This document shows, one piece after another, positions 24,512 to 32,512 of a stretch of 64,000 nt of DNA (the first letter of the stretch is position 1; each line of letters opens with the position of its first letter). The DNA lies in NCBI RefSeq assembly GCF_017301735.1, contig NZ_CP071090.1, positions 9,848,001-9,912,000 of the forward strand, given 5' to 3'. A program made the translations under genes and the position numbers. Origin of the DNA: Pyxidicoccus parkwaysis (GTDB lineage: Bacteria; Myxococcota; Myxococcia; Myxococcales; Myxococcaceae). The notes under the pieces were generated by a model, which ran no database searches, had not been told where the DNA came from, and saw nothing but the letters and a program-made list of their open reading frames with translations.

Positions 24512-25498
24512 ATGTCGTTGTCGCGACTGTTCGGAGTGTTGACGTTCCTGTTGCTGGCCGCGGTCCCCGCCGGTGCGTCGGCGGCGCCTCCGTCGCGTGG
24601 AGAGGCGCGTGTTCCGGAGGTGCGCTACCGCACGGTGAAGGTGGAGGGGCTGGACATCTTCTACCGCGAGGCGGGGCCCTCGGATGCACCGGTGCTGCTG
24701 TTGCTGCACGGCTTCCCGACGTCGTCGCACATGTTCCGCAACCTCATCCCGGCGCTGGCGGACCGCTACCACGTCATCGCGCCGGACTATCCGGGCTTCG
24801 GCCAGAGCAGCGCGCCGGAGCGGAGTGCCTTCGCGTACACCTTCGACAACCTCGCCCGCGTCGTGGAGGGCTTCACGGAGGCGGTGGGTGTGAAGCGCTA
24901 CGCGCTGTACGTCATGGACTACGGCGCACCGGTGGGCTTCCGGCTGGCCACGCGTCATCCCGAGCGTGTCTCGGCGCTCATCGTGCAGAACGGCAATGCG
25001 TACGAGGAGGGGCTCGGCGAGTTCTGGGCGCAGCTGAGGAAGTATTGGAGCCAGCCGACACAGGAGAACCGTGACGCCCTGCGCTCGCTGCTCACGCTGG
25101 ACGCCACGAAGTGGCAGTACACGAATGGGGTGCCGGATACGTCGCTCGTGAGCCCGGACACGTGGACGGTGGACCAGGCGGGGCTGGACCGCCCTGGCAA
25201 CGCGGACATCCAGTTGGACCTCTTCTACGACTACCGCACCAACCTGCCGCTGTATCCGGCGTGGCAGGCGTACTTCCGCAAGTACCAGCCGCCCACGCTC
25301 GTCGTGTGGGGGAAGAACGACGCCATCTTCATCGCGGCGGGTGCGGCGCCGTACCAGCGGGACTTGCCCAAGGCCACGGTGCACCTGCTCGATGCGGGCC
25401 ACTTCGCGCTGGAGTCCAGCGGGCCGCGCATCACGGCCCTCATCCGGGACTTCCTCGCCCGGAACCGTGGTGAGTTGGAGCGGTCGCCCCGGCAGTGA
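24512..25498 (+). CDS. Secreted alpha/beta-hydrolase, epoxide hydrolase/haloalkane dehalogenase-like
   Basis: A 328-residue protein with an N-terminal signal peptide (cleavage near GASAA, residue 25). The fold is alpha/beta-hydrolase: oxyanion HGFP (66-69), cap region, nucleophile elbow VMDYGAPVG with D136, acid D270 in GKNDAIF, and H297 in DAGHFAL. An Asp nucleophile points to the epoxide hydrolase/dehalogenase branch rather than serine esterases. Export of such an enzyme suggests detoxification outside the cytoplasm. GGGAGC precedes the ATG. It is under the palindromic TetR operator and is followed by the beta-lactamase gene after 91 bp. Confidence 0.9.
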   Translation: MSLSRLFGVLTFLLLAAVPAGASAAPPSRGEARVPEVRYRTVKVEGLDIFYREAGPSDAPVLLLLHGFPTSSHMFRNLIPALADRYHVIAPDYPGFGQSSAPERSAFAYTFDNLARVVEGFTEAVGVKRYALYVMDYGAPVGFRLATRHPERVSALIVQNGNAYEEGLGEFWAQLRKYWSQPTQENRDALRSLLTLDATKWQYTNGVPDTSLVSPDTWTVDQAGLDRPGNADIQLDLFYDYRTNLPLYPAWQAYFRKYQPPTLVVWGKNDAIFIAAGAAPYQRDLPKATVHLLDAGHFALESSGPRITALIRDFLARNRGELERSPRQ

Positions 25499-25589
25499 CT
25501 CGCGCGGGCCTCGTGCATGTGGCTTGCATCCGGGCGCGACCTCCCCTGAAACGCGGGCGGATGACCACGCCCGCCGAGGTTCGCTCCCG

Positions 25590-26342
25590 ATGATGCGACG
25601 CCCCCTTTTCCGACTCTGCACCCTGCTCCTGCTCGCCACAGCCTGCGCTTCCACTCGAGAGCGCGGTACCGCTGCCACACCGTTGATGCAATCCGAGTAC
25701 AGCGTGGCCGAGGACATCCACGTGCGACAGCTCGCGCCCGGGGTGTGGCTGCACACGACGCTGGCGGGCGCGGACTTCGACAACTACCCCGCCAACGGGC
25801 TGCTCATCGAGGACGGTGAGCAATCGCTCCTCGTGGACATGGGTTGGAACACGCGGCATGCGGAGCAGCTCATGACGTGGGCCCGGGACACGCTGCACCG
25901 TCCGGTGCGCGCGGCCGTGGTGACGCACTTCCACGTGGACCGGACGGGCGGCGTGCCCGCCCTCACCGCGCGAGGGATTCCAGTGTACGGACTGGAGGCA
26001 ACAGCGAGGCTCGCGAAGGAGCATGGCCATCCCGTACCTCCGAGCATCGTGTCCGAGTCACAGAAGCTCGGCCCCGTGGAGGTGTACTTCCCCGGTGCGG
26101 GTCATGCGCCGGACAACATCGTGGTGTGGCACCGGGACAGCGGCGTGCTCTTCGGCGGCTGCTTCGTGAAGGACGGCGCCGCGAAGGACCTGGGCAACCT
26201 GTCCGACGCGGACGTGGCGGCCTGGCCCGCGAGCCTGGAGCGCACGCGCCAGCGCTTCCCAGACATGCGCGTGGTCGTGCCCGGTCACGGCCAGGCCGGC
26301 GGCCCGGAATTGCTCACGCACACCCAATCCCTGCTCCGCTGA
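25590..26342 (+). CDS. Subclass B1 metallo-beta-lactamase, predicted lipoprotein
   Basis: A 250-residue zinc hydrolase predicted to open beta-lactam rings, including carbapenems in characterised B1 enzymes. All B1 ligands are visible: H113, H115 and D117 in THFHVDRTGG, H172 in PGAGHAPDN, C191 in GGCFVKD, and H233 in VPGHGQ. The B1 substrate residues K194 and N203 (AKDLGN) are also present, which separates it from glyoxalase-like relatives. A lipoprotein-type signal with C19 (ATAC) suggests membrane anchoring. Two consecutive ATGs start the ORF (25590, 25593). It follows the hydrolase gene and may share its TetR control. Activity is untested. Confidence 0.9.
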   Translation: MMRRPLFRLCTLLLLATACASTRERGTAATPLMQSEYSVAEDIHVRQLAPGVWLHTTLAGADFDNYPANGLLIEDGEQSLLVDMGWNTRHAEQLMTWARDTLHRPVRAAVVTHFHVDRTGGVPALTARGIPVYGLEATARLAKEHGHPVPPSIVSESQKLGPVEVYFPGAGHAPDNIVVWHRDSGVLFGGCFVKDGAAKDLGNLSDADVAAWPASLERTRQRFPDMRVVVPGHGQAGGPELLTHTQSLLR

Positions 26343-26458
26343 GGCACTCCAATCCTCGTGGCCCGGGCCTGCCGCGCATTGTGCCGTCTGTCCCCTTGCC
26401 GGATACTCCGCTCCATCCAGCAGCACCGCGTATGTCAGCAGGCCTGGGGGGATTGCGA

Positions 26459-26743
26459 ATGGATGCCACGACGAAGACCCCGGAGCAGAAGGACAGACGG
26501 ATGGCCAGGGTCGTCAGCATCATCTCTGGCATCGCCGCTCTCATCTTCGGCTTCGCCGCGCTCTTTCCCGTCCTGGGCCTCATCCTCATCCCTCTTGGCT
26601 TCCTCGCCAGCGCCATGACGCTGGGCTTCGCTGCCCTGGGCAGGTCATGGGCATGTGCGGTCCTCGGAGGCCTGGCCGTCGAAATGTCGCTCTACGCGGT
26701 CCACGTGCATTCGGCTTACGGCTACGACCAGTGGTTCGGGTGA
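26459..26743 (+). CDS. Small two-helix membrane protein
   Basis: A 94-residue protein with a charged N-terminus (DATTKTPEQKDRRMAR) and hydrophobic helices at about 19-40, 43-62 and possibly 65-82. A GGGGGG stretch lies 8 bases before the ATG; an in-frame ATG at 26432 would add nine residues. No family was recognised. It follows the beta-lactamase by 116 bp on the same strand, so cotranscription is possible but not indicated. Confidence 0.65.
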   Translation: MDATTKTPEQKDRRMARVVSIISGIAALIFGFAALFPVLGLILIPLGFLASAMTLGFAALGRSWACAVLGGLAVEMSLYAVHVHSAYGYDQWFG

Positions 26744-26938
26744 GCGGGCCCGCGCCACCGCGTAAGCGTTGGCCAGCGCACGCGACGTGGGTCACTCCAC
26801 GCTCGGCCGCCTGCCCTGATTCGTCGGACCCTGGACATCCCATGCGCTCCGGACGACCCCACTGAATGGGCGGCAGATCTCACCGTCCCTACCGTGCCTG
26901 CGGCGAACGCGGGCCGGCGTTGGGGATGGAGGGGTGAC

Positions 26939-27973
26939 ATGAAGCATGTGGCGGCGGTGGTGGTGCTCGCGATGGGGCTGGCGGGGTGTACGGCGTCGAA
27001 GGTCGAGCAGCGCAATGGTTGCTGGGTCCGTCAGGTCCGCACCTTCCCATCCTCGGTCAAGGAAGACGTGGGGCCCTGCTCGCGGCCCACGCCGGTCTGG
27101 TCCGAGGACCGGCTGACGCGACTGGTGCAGGAGTGCGTCATGCACGCGGACTACCAATGGCAGAGCAGCGCCATGGTGGCCTGGAACCGGGGCGAGCCAC
27201 TGCCAGAGCGTGAGCCCGAGGAGAAGATGCTCAGCGCGTGCATGGCCCGGGCGGAGGCGGTGCTGAGGACGGAGAAGGGCGACGTGGAGCAGCGCCTGAG
27301 CGAAGTCACCAAGGAGCGCGACAGCCTCAAGGCCAGCCAGGAGAAGGACCGCGCGGAGTACCAGGCAAGCCTTTCCAGGGAGCGGGACCAGCGCGAGGCG
27401 AGCCTGAACAAGGTGCGCGAGCAGCACGACGCCAGCATGGAGCGGGCGCAAGTGCAGCACGACGCCACGGTGGGCCGTGCGCTGGACCAGATGCACGACA
27501 GCAACAACCGCCTGACGGAGGTGCTGGGCGAGGCGGCGAAGAAGCCCGCGCCCTCGGCGATAGCGACGGCCACGTCGACCTCCACCAGCGAGGGCAAGGC
27601 CAATACCCAGAGCGACTCGAACACGCGCTCGGATTCCAGGTCGCGGGGCGACTCCACGTCGCGCGGTGACGCCACATCCCGGCGCAACTCCAGCTCCAAG
27701 TCCCGTGGGCCCACGGTGGCGAAGCCGACGTCCGGCACGCCGCTGCCCACGTGCTCGGCGCCCACGGCGGCGAGGCAGGTCCAGGCGAACACGAGCAAGC
27801 CCGTCCTGATGTCCACGTACGACGCGGAGGACACCACGGCGTGCAGGCCCGCGGAGCCGTCCGGCGACACGAAGCCGACCGTGCAGGCCGTGCTCGCGCA
27901 GCCCACTCCGCAGGCGGTCAAGGCCCCGGCGCCGCTCGAGCCTGACATCGAGCAGCCTGGCACCTCGGAGTAG
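26939..27973 (+). CDS. Coiled-coil lipoprotein with Ser/Arg-rich spacer
   Basis: A 344-residue predicted lipoprotein: signal MKHVAAVVVLAMGLAGC with lipidated C17, supported by GGAGGGG 5 bases before the ATG. Residues 25-110 hold four cysteines in a compact domain. A long charged coiled coil follows (about 100-190; repeated RDQREASLNKVREQHDASMER type heptads), then a Ser/Arg/Asp-rich spacer (about 200-255), then a Pro/Thr tail with two cysteines. No known domain was recognised. A periplasmic or outer-membrane structural role is plausible. A long hairpin terminator follows at once. Confidence 0.75.
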   Translation: MKHVAAVVVLAMGLAGCTASKVEQRNGCWVRQVRTFPSSVKEDVGPCSRPTPVWSEDRLTRLVQECVMHADYQWQSSAMVAWNRGEPLPEREPEEKMLSACMARAEAVLRTEKGDVEQRLSEVTKERDSLKASQEKDRAEYQASLSRERDQREASLNKVREQHDASMERAQVQHDATVGRALDQMHDSNNRLTEVLGEAAKKPAPSAIATATSTSTSEGKANTQSDSNTRSDSRSRGDSTSRGDATSRRNSSSKSRGPTVAKPTSGTPLPTCSAPTAARQVQANTSKPVLMSTYDAEDTTACRPAEPSGDTKPTVQAVLAQPTPQAVKAPAPLEPDIEQPGTSE

Positions 27974-27993
27974 AAGACATCCGACGGCGACAC

Positions 27994-28028
27994 GAGCCCT
28001 CTTCACCGAGCACCGGTGAGGAGGGCTC
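27994..28028 (+). terminator. 15-bp stem terminator after the coiled-coil lipoprotein
   Basis: Arms 27994-28008 and 28014-28028 pair over 15 positions with one wobble around a 5-nt loop, 21 bp after the stop codon. There is no U-tract. Confidence 0.65.
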
Positions 28029-28259
28029 CCGCATCTCCCGCCCCTGTCAGGGGCCCTGCCACGGTCGCGTCCCTGCGAACTGACGGAATCCAGAGGTGCC
28101 ACGGGGCTGTCTCCGGGCTCCCGGGTCCGGGCGTGGGCGCTCTGCGCTCAGGTGCCGGACAGGGTGTTCCCGGGTCCATCGCCCGCGGTGGTTCCCTCAC
28201 ATCGGGCCGTCTGGCCGGGCCGCCATGAGGTCCACGAAGGGTTCCATGTATGGGGCCTT

Positions 28260-28333
28260 TCAGAACTAGCTCAATTGGGAAGAGCACAAGATTTTCAATC
28301 TTGGGGTTGAAGGTTCAAATCCTTCGTTCTGAT
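28260..28333 (+). tRNA. tRNA with anticodon UUC (tRNA-Glu by anticodon), atypical
   Basis: A full 74-nt cloverleaf: acceptor TCAGAAC with GTTCTGA (7 of 7), D arm GCTC/GAGC with GG in the loop, anticodon stem CAAGA/TCTTG with loop TTTTCAA (anticodon UUC, codon GAA), 5-nt variable loop, and T arm GAAGG/CCTTC with loop TTCAAAT. CCA is not encoded. Oddities: 30 of 74 bases are G or C, far below the surroundings; the end pair is U1-A72 with U73, and position 11-24 is C-G, where E. coli tRNA-Glu has G1-C72, G73 and U11-A24. Charging by GluRS is therefore uncertain. It stands alone. Confidence 0.9.
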
Positions 28334-28350
28334 CCGATTTCTGAAATCGG
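28334..28350 (+). terminator. Hairpin directly after the tRNA
   Basis: CCGATTT and AAATCGG pair over 7 bp with a CTG loop, starting at the base after the tRNA discriminator. It probably ends the transcript or marks the 3' processing boundary. There is no U-tract. Confidence 0.55.
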
Positions 28351-28676
28351 TCATCCACCAGAGGGTCCTGCCCGGAGCTGACGCGAGCGCCGGTCCGCCG
28401 CCTCCACCCTCCCCGCCGTGACGCCCGGCCTTCCGCCAGGGCGACAGGTCCACCCCGAGCCGTCAGCGGGAGCCCCTGCCGCCGTCCGTGGAGGTGTCTG
28501 GCCCGCGAGCGCGGAGACGCCGGAAGCGGAAGGGACACGCAGTCGGCGCATCACGTCCGTGAAGGGTGGGGCCCTCACTTTTTTCAGCAGCACCCGGGGC
28601 TCGCGCGCACGAAGCGCGCAATCACGACCCCGGTCATCGAGAAGGCTCCCGCGAAGCGGGAGAAGGGAGGTGCGCG
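28351..28676. other. 326-bp gap between the tRNA and the SPFH gene
   Basis: No convincing gene was found. The only structure seen is a 7-bp hairpin (CTCCCGC, GAA loop, GCGGGAG) at 28646-28662, just ahead of the GGGAGG ribosome site of the SPFH gene, which might modulate translation. A promoter for that gene is presumably here but was not resolved. Confidence 0.45.
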
Positions 28677-29801
28677 ATGGGCATCATTCGTGTGGAGGTC
28701 GGGCAAAACGAGCGGGCATTCGTCCTGGTGGACGAGCTGCCGACGCGTTACCTCGTGCCCGGCCGGTACTGGCTGGCCTACCCGTTCCGCAAGGTGCGCG
28801 TGGTGCGCGTGAGCACCGAGCAGCCCCTCGTCAACATCGACACGTCGCTGCTGGCCCTCGTGCCGGAGGCGGACCTCCAGGTGGTGGAGCTCGGCGCCGA
28901 CGAGCGCGCGGTGCTCTTCCACAAGGGCCGCCCCGTGAAGTGGCTCGGCCGCGGTCAGCACCAGGTGTGGACGGTGGAGCGCATCCCCGGCCGCGCCCTG
29001 GTGCCCGGCTCGCCCGCCGTGCGCGTGGAGCGCGTGGACACGTCCGGTGTCGCCACGGCGCCGCTGCGCGACGACGTGCGCGCGCTCGTGCCCGCCAGCG
29101 ACTACGTGGAGGCCATCGCCGCGGAGGGCAGCGTGGTGCTGCGCTACGTGGACGGCTCGCTGGACGCGGTGCTGCCCGCCGGCCGTCATGCGGCGTGGAC
29201 GGTGGCGCGCAAGGTGCAGCTCGCCGTCATCGACCTGCGTGAGCGCCTGCTCCACGTGACGGGCCAGGAGGTGATGACGAAGGACCGCGTCAGCCTGCGC
29301 CTCAACCTCTCCGCGGCCTTCCGCGTGGCGGACGCGCGCAGGCTCGCCGTGGTGGCGCGCTCGCCGGACGACATCCTCTACCTCGCCATGCAGCTCGCGG
29401 CGCGCGAGGCGGTGGCGCTGCGCACGCTGGACGAGCTGCTCGCCTCCCGCGAGGCGGTGGCCGAGTCCCTCTTCGCCGACGTGAAGGGGCGCGCGGACAC
29501 GGTGGGCCTGGAGCTGTTGCGCTTCGGCATCAAGGACGTGGTGCTGCCGGGTGAGATGAAGGACCTGCTCAACCGCGTCATCCAGGCGCAGAAGGAGGCG
29601 GAGGCCAACGTCATCCTCCGCCGCGAGGAGACGGCGGCGACGCGCTCCATGGCACAGACGGCGAAGGTGCTGGCGGAGAACCCGCTGCTCGTGCGCCTCA
29701 AGGAGCTCGAGGCCTACAAGGACCTCGCGTCCAAGGTCGGCCAGGTGCACCTCGTCCTCGGCGAGGGCGCGGTGCCCACGCTCCAGCTCAAGGGCTCCTG
29801 A
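28677..29801 (+). CDS. SPFH/prohibitin (slipin-like) domain protein
   Basis: A 374-residue protein. GGGAGG 6 bases before the ATG fixes the start. The N-terminal half (about 1-165) is beta-rich and appears to hold an internally repeated module (FVLVDELPTRYLVPGRYWLAYP compared with VVLRYVDGSLDAVLPAGRHAAW). The SPFH core (about 165-300) has VTGQEVMTKDRVSLRLNLSA and the DILYLAMQLAAREAVALRTLDELLASR stretch, then a helical tail. No membrane helix is visible, unlike typical stomatins, so it may be peripheral or cytoplasmic. SPFH proteins form oligomeric scaffolds; a partner NfeD-type protease is not adjacent. Confidence 0.85.
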   Translation: MGIIRVEVGQNERAFVLVDELPTRYLVPGRYWLAYPFRKVRVVRVSTEQPLVNIDTSLLALVPEADLQVVELGADERAVLFHKGRPVKWLGRGQHQVWTVERIPGRALVPGSPAVRVERVDTSGVATAPLRDDVRALVPASDYVEAIAAEGSVVLRYVDGSLDAVLPAGRHAAWTVARKVQLAVIDLRERLLHVTGQEVMTKDRVSLRLNLSAAFRVADARRLAVVARSPDDILYLAMQLAAREAVALRTLDELLASREAVAESLFADVKGRADTVGLELLRFGIKDVVLPGEMKDLLNRVIQAQKEAEANVILRREETAATRSMAQTAKVLAENPLLVRLKELEAYKDLASKVGQVHLVLGEGAVPTLQLKGS

Positions 29802-29830
29802 GCGGTACGCAGGGCCTTGAAAATCAGGAG

Positions 29831-29859
29831 GGCCTCCGGAGAACACACCCGGAGGCCCT
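29831..29859. terminator. Bidirectional terminator between convergent genes
   Basis: A 10-bp perfect stem (GGGCCTCCGG with CCGGAGGCCC) and a 9-nt loop lie between the SPFH stop (29801) and the end of the convergent secreted-protein gene (29892). TTCGTGCTTC follows on the plus strand; CTGATTTTC follows slightly further along on the minus strand. Confidence 0.75.
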
Positions 29860-29891
29860 TCGTGCTTCAGCGCTTCACGTCAGCGCGACGC

Positions 29892-30509
29892 TCACGGGTC
29901 CAGGCGGGCCTGGAAGTCAATCCAGTTGCCCCAGATGGGCTTGGACGCGCAGCTCGTCGGCTTCGCGGACCACGACAGAATCGCGCGGATGCGGATGGTG
30001 CGGCCGCTGCCCCACGCGCACGTGGCCGGCGTGTTGGCGGCCACCGCGTTGACCGAGTGGTACCAGGACGGCGTCTGCGGCGAGATGTTGTTCGTCACGT
30101 GCACGCTGCCCGGGACGCTGTACTCGAAGATGCCGTTGAGGTCGCAGTCGAAGCAGAACAGCACGTTCTCGTTGCTGCCCGCGGGGAAGGCGCCGTAGCC
30201 GCCGTTCTGACGGATTTCCACGTCACACGCGGGGCGGCGCTGCTGCGGGTGCAGGCCGCAGCTGTTCATCTTCTCGTAGAAGATGTTGAAGTTGGTGACG
30301 GTGGCCACCACGCCCTGAGTCACCGTGCCGCGACACGCGCCGAACTGGGCCTCCAGCTCCGCGTCCGTGGCGCCCGCGTTCACCGCGTTCTGATACGCCG
30401 TGCGCGTGTTGTCGTCACAGACCTGCTGCGCGGCGGCGGTGAGCGGCGCCGCCATCAATGCCAGCACTGCCAACGAACGAAACACGGACACGGCAGGACG
30501 ACGAGTCAT
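29892..30509 (-). CDS. Secreted protein of unknown function
   Basis: A 205-residue protein with a clear signal peptide (RSLAVLALMAAPLTAAAQQ, cleavage near residue 28). The mature part has eight cysteines, including CFDCD, CGLHPQQRRPAC and a C-terminal pair, and several aromatic residues, consistent with a disulfide-bonded secreted domain. No known family was recognised. It is transcribed away from the acyl-CoA dehydrogenase gene, and its 5' leader can form two hairpins (30525-30541 and 30547-30564). Confidence 0.8.
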   Translation of the reverse strand: MTRRPAVSVFRSLAVLALMAAPLTAAAQQVCDDNTRTAYQNAVNAGATDAELEAQFGACRGTVTQGVVATVTNFNIFYEKMNSCGLHPQQRRPACDVEIRQNGGYGAFPAGSNENVLFCFDCDLNGIFEYSVPGSVHVTNNISPQTPSWYHSVNAVAANTPATCAWGSGRTIRIRAILSWSAKPTSCASKPIWGNWIDFQARLDP

Positions 30510-30546
30510 GTGTGGCCCCTTTTGGGCTCGGACTTCGAGCCGCTGC

Positions 30547-30569
30547 GCCGTCAGGAATGACGGCTTTTT
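30547..30569 (+). terminator. Perfect intrinsic terminator in a divergent intergenic region
   Basis: GCCGTCA, GGAA loop, TGACGGC, then TTTTT: the only classic hairpin plus U-tract seen in the window. Read on the plus strand it lies downstream of the antisense of the secreted-protein gene and upstream of the acyl-CoA dehydrogenase gene, so it would stop antisense read-through rather than end a known gene. Confidence 0.7.
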
Positions 30570-30678
30570 GAGGCTAGACGTGTTTCACCAACATTCGCAA
30601 TTCGATTTCACTATGGGTGAATACAGACCCGCGTGAGGGACTGACTCGCGAATCAACCTCGGGTACCGTCAAGGGGCC

Positions 30679-32493
30679 ATGACCTCTTCGAGCCACTACG
30701 TCCCCAACCTGCGCGACATCGAATTCAACCTCTTCGAGTTCCTCGACATCGGCCGCACGTCGCTCGGGCGCGCGCCATTTGGCGACCTGGACGAGACGGC
30801 GGCGCGGCAGATGCTCCAGACCTTCGCCCAGCTCTGTACGAACGAGCTGGCGGCCTCCTTCGATGAGTCCGAGCACACGCCCCCGAAGCTGGAGAACGGG
30901 AAGGTGACGCTGCCTCCGGGGCTCAAGAAGGCGATGGGCGCCTTCCACGACGCGGGCATGCACCTGCTGGAGCAGCCGCCGCACCTGGGCGGCCTGGGCG
31001 CGCCGCCGTCGCTGGGCTGGGCGGCGTTCGAGTTGCTGGCGGGCGCCAACGCGTCGCTGGCCTTCTACACGCTGGGCAATCTGCTGGCGCGCATCATCGA
31101 CCGGCTGGGCACGCCGGAGCAGAAGCGCCGCTTCCTGCCGCACATGGTGGAGCGCCACTGGAGCGGCTCCATGGTGCTGACCGAGCCGGACGCGGGCAGC
31201 GACGTGGGCGCGGCGCGCACGAAGGCGCGTCAGGTGGGCGGTGGCGTCTGGGAGATTGAGGGCGTCAAGCGCTTCATCACCAACGGCGAATCGGACATGT
31301 CCGAGAACATCATCCACATGGTGCTGGCGCGGCCGGAGGGCGCGGGGCCGGGCACCAAGGGACTGTCGCTGTTCGTGGTGCCCAAGTACTGGGTGAATGA
31401 CGACGGCAGCCTGGGCGGGCTCAACGGCGTTGAGTGCACCAAGCTGGAGAAGAAGATGGGGCTGAAGGGCTCCGTCACGTGTGAGCTGACGTTCGGCGAC
31501 GGGAAGCCCGCGCGTGGCCTGCTGCTGGGCGAGGTCCACGACGGCATGCGGCAGATGTTCTACATCATCGAGCAGGCGCGCATGGCGGTGGGCGTGAAGT
31601 CCATGGCCACACTGTCCGCGGGCTACGGGCGCGCGCTGGCCTTCGCGAAGGACCGGCTCCAGGGCTCGGACCTGTTGCAGGCGCGGGACAAGACGGCGCC
31701 GCGCGTGCCCATCTTCCGGCACCCGGACGTGCGCCGCATGCTGATGGCGCAGAAGGCCCACGCGGAGGGCATGCGCGCGCTGTGCCTCTTCGCCGCCTCG
31801 GTGCAGGACGCCGTGGAATTGAAGGGCGGCCACCGCGCCACCGAGGCCGGTGAGATGGACGCGCTCAACGACATGCTGCTGCCGCTGGTGAAGGGCTACT
31901 GCTCGGAGAAGGCGTACGAGATGCTGGCGGTGTCGCTCCAGGTGCACGGCGGCTCGGGCTACCTGACGGACTACCCGGTGGAGCAGTACATCCGGGACCA
32001 GAAAATCGACACGCTCTACGAGGGCACCACGCACATCCAGGCGTTGGACCTCATCCTGCGCAAGCTGGCGCGCGACGGCGGCGCGACGCTGCAGGGGCTG
32101 CTGACGCAGGTGCGCGAGACGGCCGAGGGGACGGGCGGCGGGAAGGAGCTGGAGGCCGAGCGCGCGGCGATGGGGAAGGCGCTGGGCGACGTGGAGACGA
32201 TGCTCGGCACGCTGATGGGGAAGCTGGGCGAGTCGCTGTACCACGTGGGCCTGCAGGGCAACCGCGTGCTGCTGTCGGTGGCGGAGCTGGTCATCGGCTG
32301 GCTGCTGGTGCGGCACGCGCAGGTGGCGCTGGAGCGGATGAAGAGCAACCCCGGTGACAGGACCTTCTACGCGGGCAAGCTCGCCAGCGCGCGCTGGTAC
32401 TGCCACGAGGTGCTCCCCAACCTCGCCCACGCCGCGCGCATGGTGGAGCACGGCAACCTGGACCTGATGGAGGTTCCGGAAGAGTCGTTCTGA
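30679..32493 (+). CDS. Long-form acyl-CoA dehydrogenase (DmdC-like architecture)
   Basis: A 604-residue flavoprotein that oxidises an acyl-CoA to the enoyl-CoA, passing electrons to ETF. Domains: N-terminal extension (about 1-75), acyl-CoA dehydrogenase N (75-160), middle beta domain with LTEPDAGSDVG and KRFITNG, C-terminal helical domain with the catalytic glutamate in TLYEGTTHIQALD (about 455), and an extra C-terminal domain (about 470-600). This architecture is shared by enzymes annotated as methylthiopropanoyl-CoA dehydrogenase DmdC and by long-chain enzymes; the substrate cannot be chosen from sequence. No beta-oxidation partners are adjacent. Confidence 0.93.
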   Translation: MTSSSHYVPNLRDIEFNLFEFLDIGRTSLGRAPFGDLDETAARQMLQTFAQLCTNELAASFDESEHTPPKLENGKVTLPPGLKKAMGAFHDAGMHLLEQPPHLGGLGAPPSLGWAAFELLAGANASLAFYTLGNLLARIIDRLGTPEQKRRFLPHMVERHWSGSMVLTEPDAGSDVGAARTKARQVGGGVWEIEGVKRFITNGESDMSENIIHMVLARPEGAGPGTKGLSLFVVPKYWVNDDGSLGGLNGVECTKLEKKMGLKGSVTCELTFGDGKPARGLLLGEVHDGMRQMFYIIEQARMAVGVKSMATLSAGYGRALAFAKDRLQGSDLLQARDKTAPRVPIFRHPDVRRMLMAQKAHAEGMRALCLFAASVQDAVELKGGHRATEAGEMDALNDMLLPLVKGYCSEKAYEMLAVSLQVHGGSGYLTDYPVEQYIRDQKIDTLYEGTTHIQALDLILRKLARDGGATLQGLLTQVRETAEGTGGGKELEAERAAMGKALGDVETMLGTLMGKLGESLYHVGLQGNRVLLSVAELVIGWLLVRHAQVALERMKSNPGDRTFYAGKLASARWYCHEVLPNLAHAARMVEHGNLDLMEVPEESF

Positions 32494-32512
32494 GCCGGTG
32501 ACGCCAGAACGG

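Noticed and set aside
28266..28538. Minus-strand 90-codon frame ending NEGFEPSTPRLKI
   Set aside because: This is the familiar false protein produced by reading the antisense of a tRNA T arm and anticodon arm.
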